The position numbers and the translations under genes were made by a program. A DNA stretch of 64,000 nucleotides from HT1-32 sp040219025 (lineage in GTDB: Bacteria > Pseudomonadota > Alphaproteobacteria > Rhodospirillales > HT1-32), in the NCBI GenBank assembly GCA_040219025.1, contig JAVJTE010000009.1:124001-188000 (forward strand), read 5' to 3'. Positions 61,779 through 64,000 of the stretch are shown here, in pieces. Below the pieces are notes generated by a model that saw nothing but the letters and a program-made list of their open reading frames with translations, was not told where the DNA came from and did no database searches. The stretch's first letter is position 1; each line of letters begins with the position of its first letter.

Positions 61779-63719
61779 TTACAGCCTGAGTAACGCGTCT
61801 TCAACAGCCTGATTCGGCCCAGGTCTGGACTGGCTCAGATATGGCTGAGACTCTTCTGCTCCCTTTGCGAAGGCGACGGCCAGATTGATCTGATCGCTCA
61901 AATTTTCCGACACTCCCCTGTCACCTCTCCTCCCCCCCAACAACCCTGCCCCCATCCGGAACGGCTGGCCCGGTTCTGCGTAGGTGACCACCGGTACGCC
62001 CATATGCAGGGCCTCGCAGGTGGTTGTGCCGCCGTTGTAGGGGAAGGTGTCGAGGGCGAGGTCGATCTGGTTGTAGAGGTCGAAATGCTCGTACTGGGTT
62101 TTGGTATGGCCGAGCAGGTCGAGGCGTGACGGATCGATGCCGCCGGCGGTGAATTTTGCTTCCAGCCGGGCGCGCATTTCCGGATCGGCGAGTTGCGGAG
62201 CCTTGAGGATCAGCCTTGTGTCCGGCGCGCGGTTGAGGATTTCGATCCAGGCATTCAGGCACTGGTCGGTGACCTTGCTGAGATTGTTGAAACAGCCATA
62301 GGTAAAGGGCCGTCCGTCGGCGCGTTTGTCCTGCTTTACCGGCGGGGTGTTGCCGGGTGGCAGGTAGGTCAGACAGCCGCCGGGAATACGCAGCAGCTTT
62401 TCGGTATAGTAACGCTCCATCCCCGGCGGGTCCGTGGCCTCGTCCGTGATCCGGTAATCGATGCGGGTCAGGCCGGTGGTCGCGGCATAGCCGATATAGG
62501 CCATCTGCACCGGGGCCAGACGGCGGGCCATGGCGGCAAGGCGGTTACCCGCCGTATGGCCGGACAGCTCGATCAGAATATCGATGCGGTCATCGCGCAC
62601 CTGCTTCGCCAGCGCGTCATCATCAAGGTCATGGACAAACCGCCACTGGTCGGCGCGGCGGCGGATGCGCTTGGTAGTGTCGTCGCTGGACCGCTGGTTG
62701 GCATAGCAGGTCACATGTACCTGACTGCGGTCATGGTGGGCCAGCACCGGCAGGATGAAATGCGCCACCGGGTGCGCCCGGAAATCGCCGGAGATATAGC
62801 CGATCCGGACAATCCGGCCCTGCCGTGGTTCGTAATCCCCGAAGGTCTGTTCCGGCCCGGCCGCGGCCTCCATCGCCTGCCCCCAGTCGCGATGCGCCTC
62901 ATACAGCGCCTGCGGGGTGACATCGGCATCGAAGGTGAGACTGAACAGCCAGTTCGACCATGCCGGATCATCGGGGGGGAGGCCGGGCAGCACGTCGCGG
63001 TAGATTGCCGCCGCCTCGCCGTGCAGTCCCTGATAGCGGAGCGCCATGGCAAGGTTCATGGCGGAGGTGCGGTTGCCGGGCCGGATCTCCAGCGCCCGGC
63101 GGTGGCGGCGCTCTGCCGAGATCGCCCGGCCCTGTCGCAACTCCACAGCACCCAGCCCGTCCAGCGCATCCACATTGTCCGGATCACGTTCCAGCGTCGC
63201 CGCCAGCCAGGGCTCTGCCGCGCCGAATTCCTCCAGACTGATCATCAGGGTGCCGAGATCGGCCAGCGCCTGTATCGGCGGCGGCTCTGCCGTGGCGGCA
63301 AGCTGGTAATGACGCAGCGCGCCCCCCATATCGCCCGCCAGACGCAGCGCATTGCCGAGATTATGGTTCGCCTCCCCCGAATGCGGGCGCAGGGCCACGG
63401 CACGGCGGAGCGGCACAACGGCTTCCCGCGCCCGGCCCAGACGAATCAATGTGCGACCCTGATTGACAAAATATCCGGCTGTCTGGTTGTCGAGCTGGCC
63501 GGCGGTCTGAAAATACTCCAGTGCAGTTGCGTCATCCTCGCGCCGCCGGGCGATGACGCCCAGAATATTCGCCGCCCCCGCCCGTTGCCGGTCGTCGCCA
63601 CCCAGCGCCAGACAGATCGCCTCAGCCTCCACCAGCCGCCCGTCATTCAGTGCGATCTCGGCAGCGCGGAGCCGGTTCAGGGTCTCGTCGGTCTCGCCGG
63701 TTGTGTCAGTACTGGTCAT
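61779..63719 (-). CDS. TPR-repeat GT41 (OGT/SPINDLY-like) glycosyltransferase, altered C-terminus
   Basis: The ATG at 63719 (MTSTDTTG) gives 646 residues; an upstream start adds 13. TPR units cover about residues 15-250 and the GT41 domain starts IVRIGYISGDFRAHPVAHFI (about residue 304), with IELSGHTAGNRL, YGCFNNLSKVTD and ALDTFPYNGGTTTCEAL. After HMGVPVVTY the usual HAGRVGASLL and SPLCD tail are replaced by an unlike, shorter end (PFRMGAGLLGGRRGDRG). A run of seven Cs at 61932-61938 lies there. It starts 44 bases from a divergent gene. Confidence 0.88.
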   Translation of the reverse strand: MTSTDTTGETDETLNRLRAAEIALNDGRLVEAEAICLALGGDDRQRAGAANILGVIARRREDDATALEYFQTAGQLDNQTAGYFVNQGRTLIRLGRAREAVVPLRRAVALRPHSGEANHNLGNALRLAGDMGGALRHYQLAATAEPPPIQALADLGTLMISLEEFGAAEPWLAATLERDPDNVDALDGLGAVELRQGRAISAERRHRRALEIRPGNRTSAMNLAMALRYQGLHGEAAAIYRDVLPGLPPDDPAWSNWLFSLTFDADVTPQALYEAHRDWGQAMEAAAGPEQTFGDYEPRQGRIVRIGYISGDFRAHPVAHFILPVLAHHDRSQVHVTCYANQRSSDDTTKRIRRRADQWRFVHDLDDDALAKQVRDDRIDILIELSGHTAGNRLAAMARRLAPVQMAYIGYAATTGLTRIDYRITDEATDPPGMERYYTEKLLRIPGGCLTYLPPGNTPPVKQDKRADGRPFTYGCFNNLSKVTDQCLNAWIEILNRAPDTRLILKAPQLADPEMRARLEAKFTAGGIDPSRLDLLGHTKTQYEHFDLYNQIDLALDTFPYNGGTTTCEALHMGVPVVTYAEPGQPFRMGAGLLGGRRGDRGVSENLSDQINLAVAFAKGAEESQPYLSQSRPGPNQAVEDALLRL

Positions 63720-63763
63720 CCGCCTATTCTCAATCGAAACAGGGACAAGCGCTAACATTCATC

Positions 63764-64000
63764 ATGTCATTCAGGCAACTGGGATTCGTCTGGCCGATGT
63801 CGAGCCGGACCGGCTGGGGGGTTTTCGGGGCCAATCTGGCACTGGAACTCACCGCCCGCAGCATCCTGCCCGTCCCGTTCATCGAGCCGCTGGATCTCGA
63901 TCTGCCCCCGGAGAAGATGGCCGCGCTGGCCCCGGCCCTGAAACTGCAGAAGCAGGCAACAGCGATGATTCCGCCAGAGGCAGACCGTGTGCTGACCTGC
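63764..64000 (+). CDS. Partial gene, glycosyltransferase-like N-terminus, cut by window edge
   Basis: From the ATG at 63764 the frame stays open to the end of the window (79 codons). The start MSFRQLGFVWPMSSRTGWGVFGANLALEL resembles the opening of glycosyltransferases, with a Gly-rich turn (GWGVFGANLA, about residues 18-27), but too little is visible to name a family. It is divergent from the third TPR-GT41 gene, 44 bases away, so they share a promoter region. Confidence 0.65.
   Translation, partial: MSFRQLGFVWPMSSRTGWGVFGANLALELTARSILPVPFIEPLDLDLPPEKMAALAPALKLQKQATAMIPPEADRVLTC

Noticed and set aside
1..64000. tRNA, rRNA genes, transposases or phage genes
   Set aside because: None could be recognised; the only mobile-looking DNA is the repeat-flanked GIY-YIG segment and short palindromes.

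Overview
The window (about 60% GC, tightly packed, many 4-8 bp gene overlaps) looks like chromosome of an alphaproteobacterium, most likely a free-living Rhodospirillales-type organism. The signs are a C4-pathway 5-aminolevulinate synthase (hemA), the dnaB-alr-...-radA-cvpA-purF run, a fliK-flgD-flgE unit behind a sigma-54-type promoter, and intergenic palindromic repeats of the kind common in this class. The order-level placement is inference; no rRNA or tRNA gene was seen.

Layout. 1-9104 (+): a housekeeping run dnaB (cut by the left edge), alr, mlaE, mlaF, radA, cvpA, purF, a short-chain dehydrogenase-like gene with an altered active site, and a methyltransferase. 9118-10816: a CaiB/BaiF CoA-transferase (-) and a 45-residue basic protein (+). 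10849-17212 (-): TauE/SafE-type permease, then a thiamine-salvage operon thiM-thiE-thiD-thiZ-thiX-thiY-tenA led by a TPP riboswitch. 17391-25495 (+): a complete dipeptide-type ABC importer followed by two amide-bond hydrolases. 25754-31153 (-): TPR-sulfotransferase, enoyl-CoA hydratase-like protein, ELM1-like protein, a remnant of hydroxypyruvate isomerase, a GmhA-like SIS isomerase and a PaiB-like flavoprotein. 31253-38367 (+): a second dipeptide-type ABC importer interrupted by a second TPR-sulfotransferase gene. 38396-40058 (-): manC and a small membrane protein. 40183-46323 (+): methyltransferase, ribokinase, class III aminotransferase, hemA, a PadR-like regulator, an SGNH hydrolase. 46328-54857 (-): a six-gene operon of TPR-GT9, TPR-GT41 (OGT/SPINDLY-like), gmd, fcl, FkbM methyltransferase and a divergent TPR-GT41. 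55026-58624 (+): fliK, flgD, flgE. 58703-64000: BenE-type transporter (-), a repeat-flanked GIY-YIG nuclease frame joined in frame to a PP2C/SpoIIE-type phosphatase (+), a third TPR-GT41 gene (-) and the start of a divergent gene running off the right edge.

How it fits together. The most striking theme is from about 26 to 64 kb: three TPR-GT41 proteins, a TPR-GT9 protein, two TPR-sulfotransferases and an FkbM methyltransferase sit with the genes for GDP-mannose (manC) and GDP-L-fucose (gmd, fcl) and next to flagellar hook genes. Since plant SPINDLY, a GT41 protein, is a protein O-fucosyltransferase using GDP-fucose, the arrangement suggests a bacterial system that decorates proteins (possibly flagellar or other surface proteins) with fucose and perhaps sulfate. 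This is a hypothesis from gene order and domain content, not something the sequence proves. The second theme is salvage and uptake: thiamine-precursor uptake (ThiXYZ with TenA) and two peptide-type importers.
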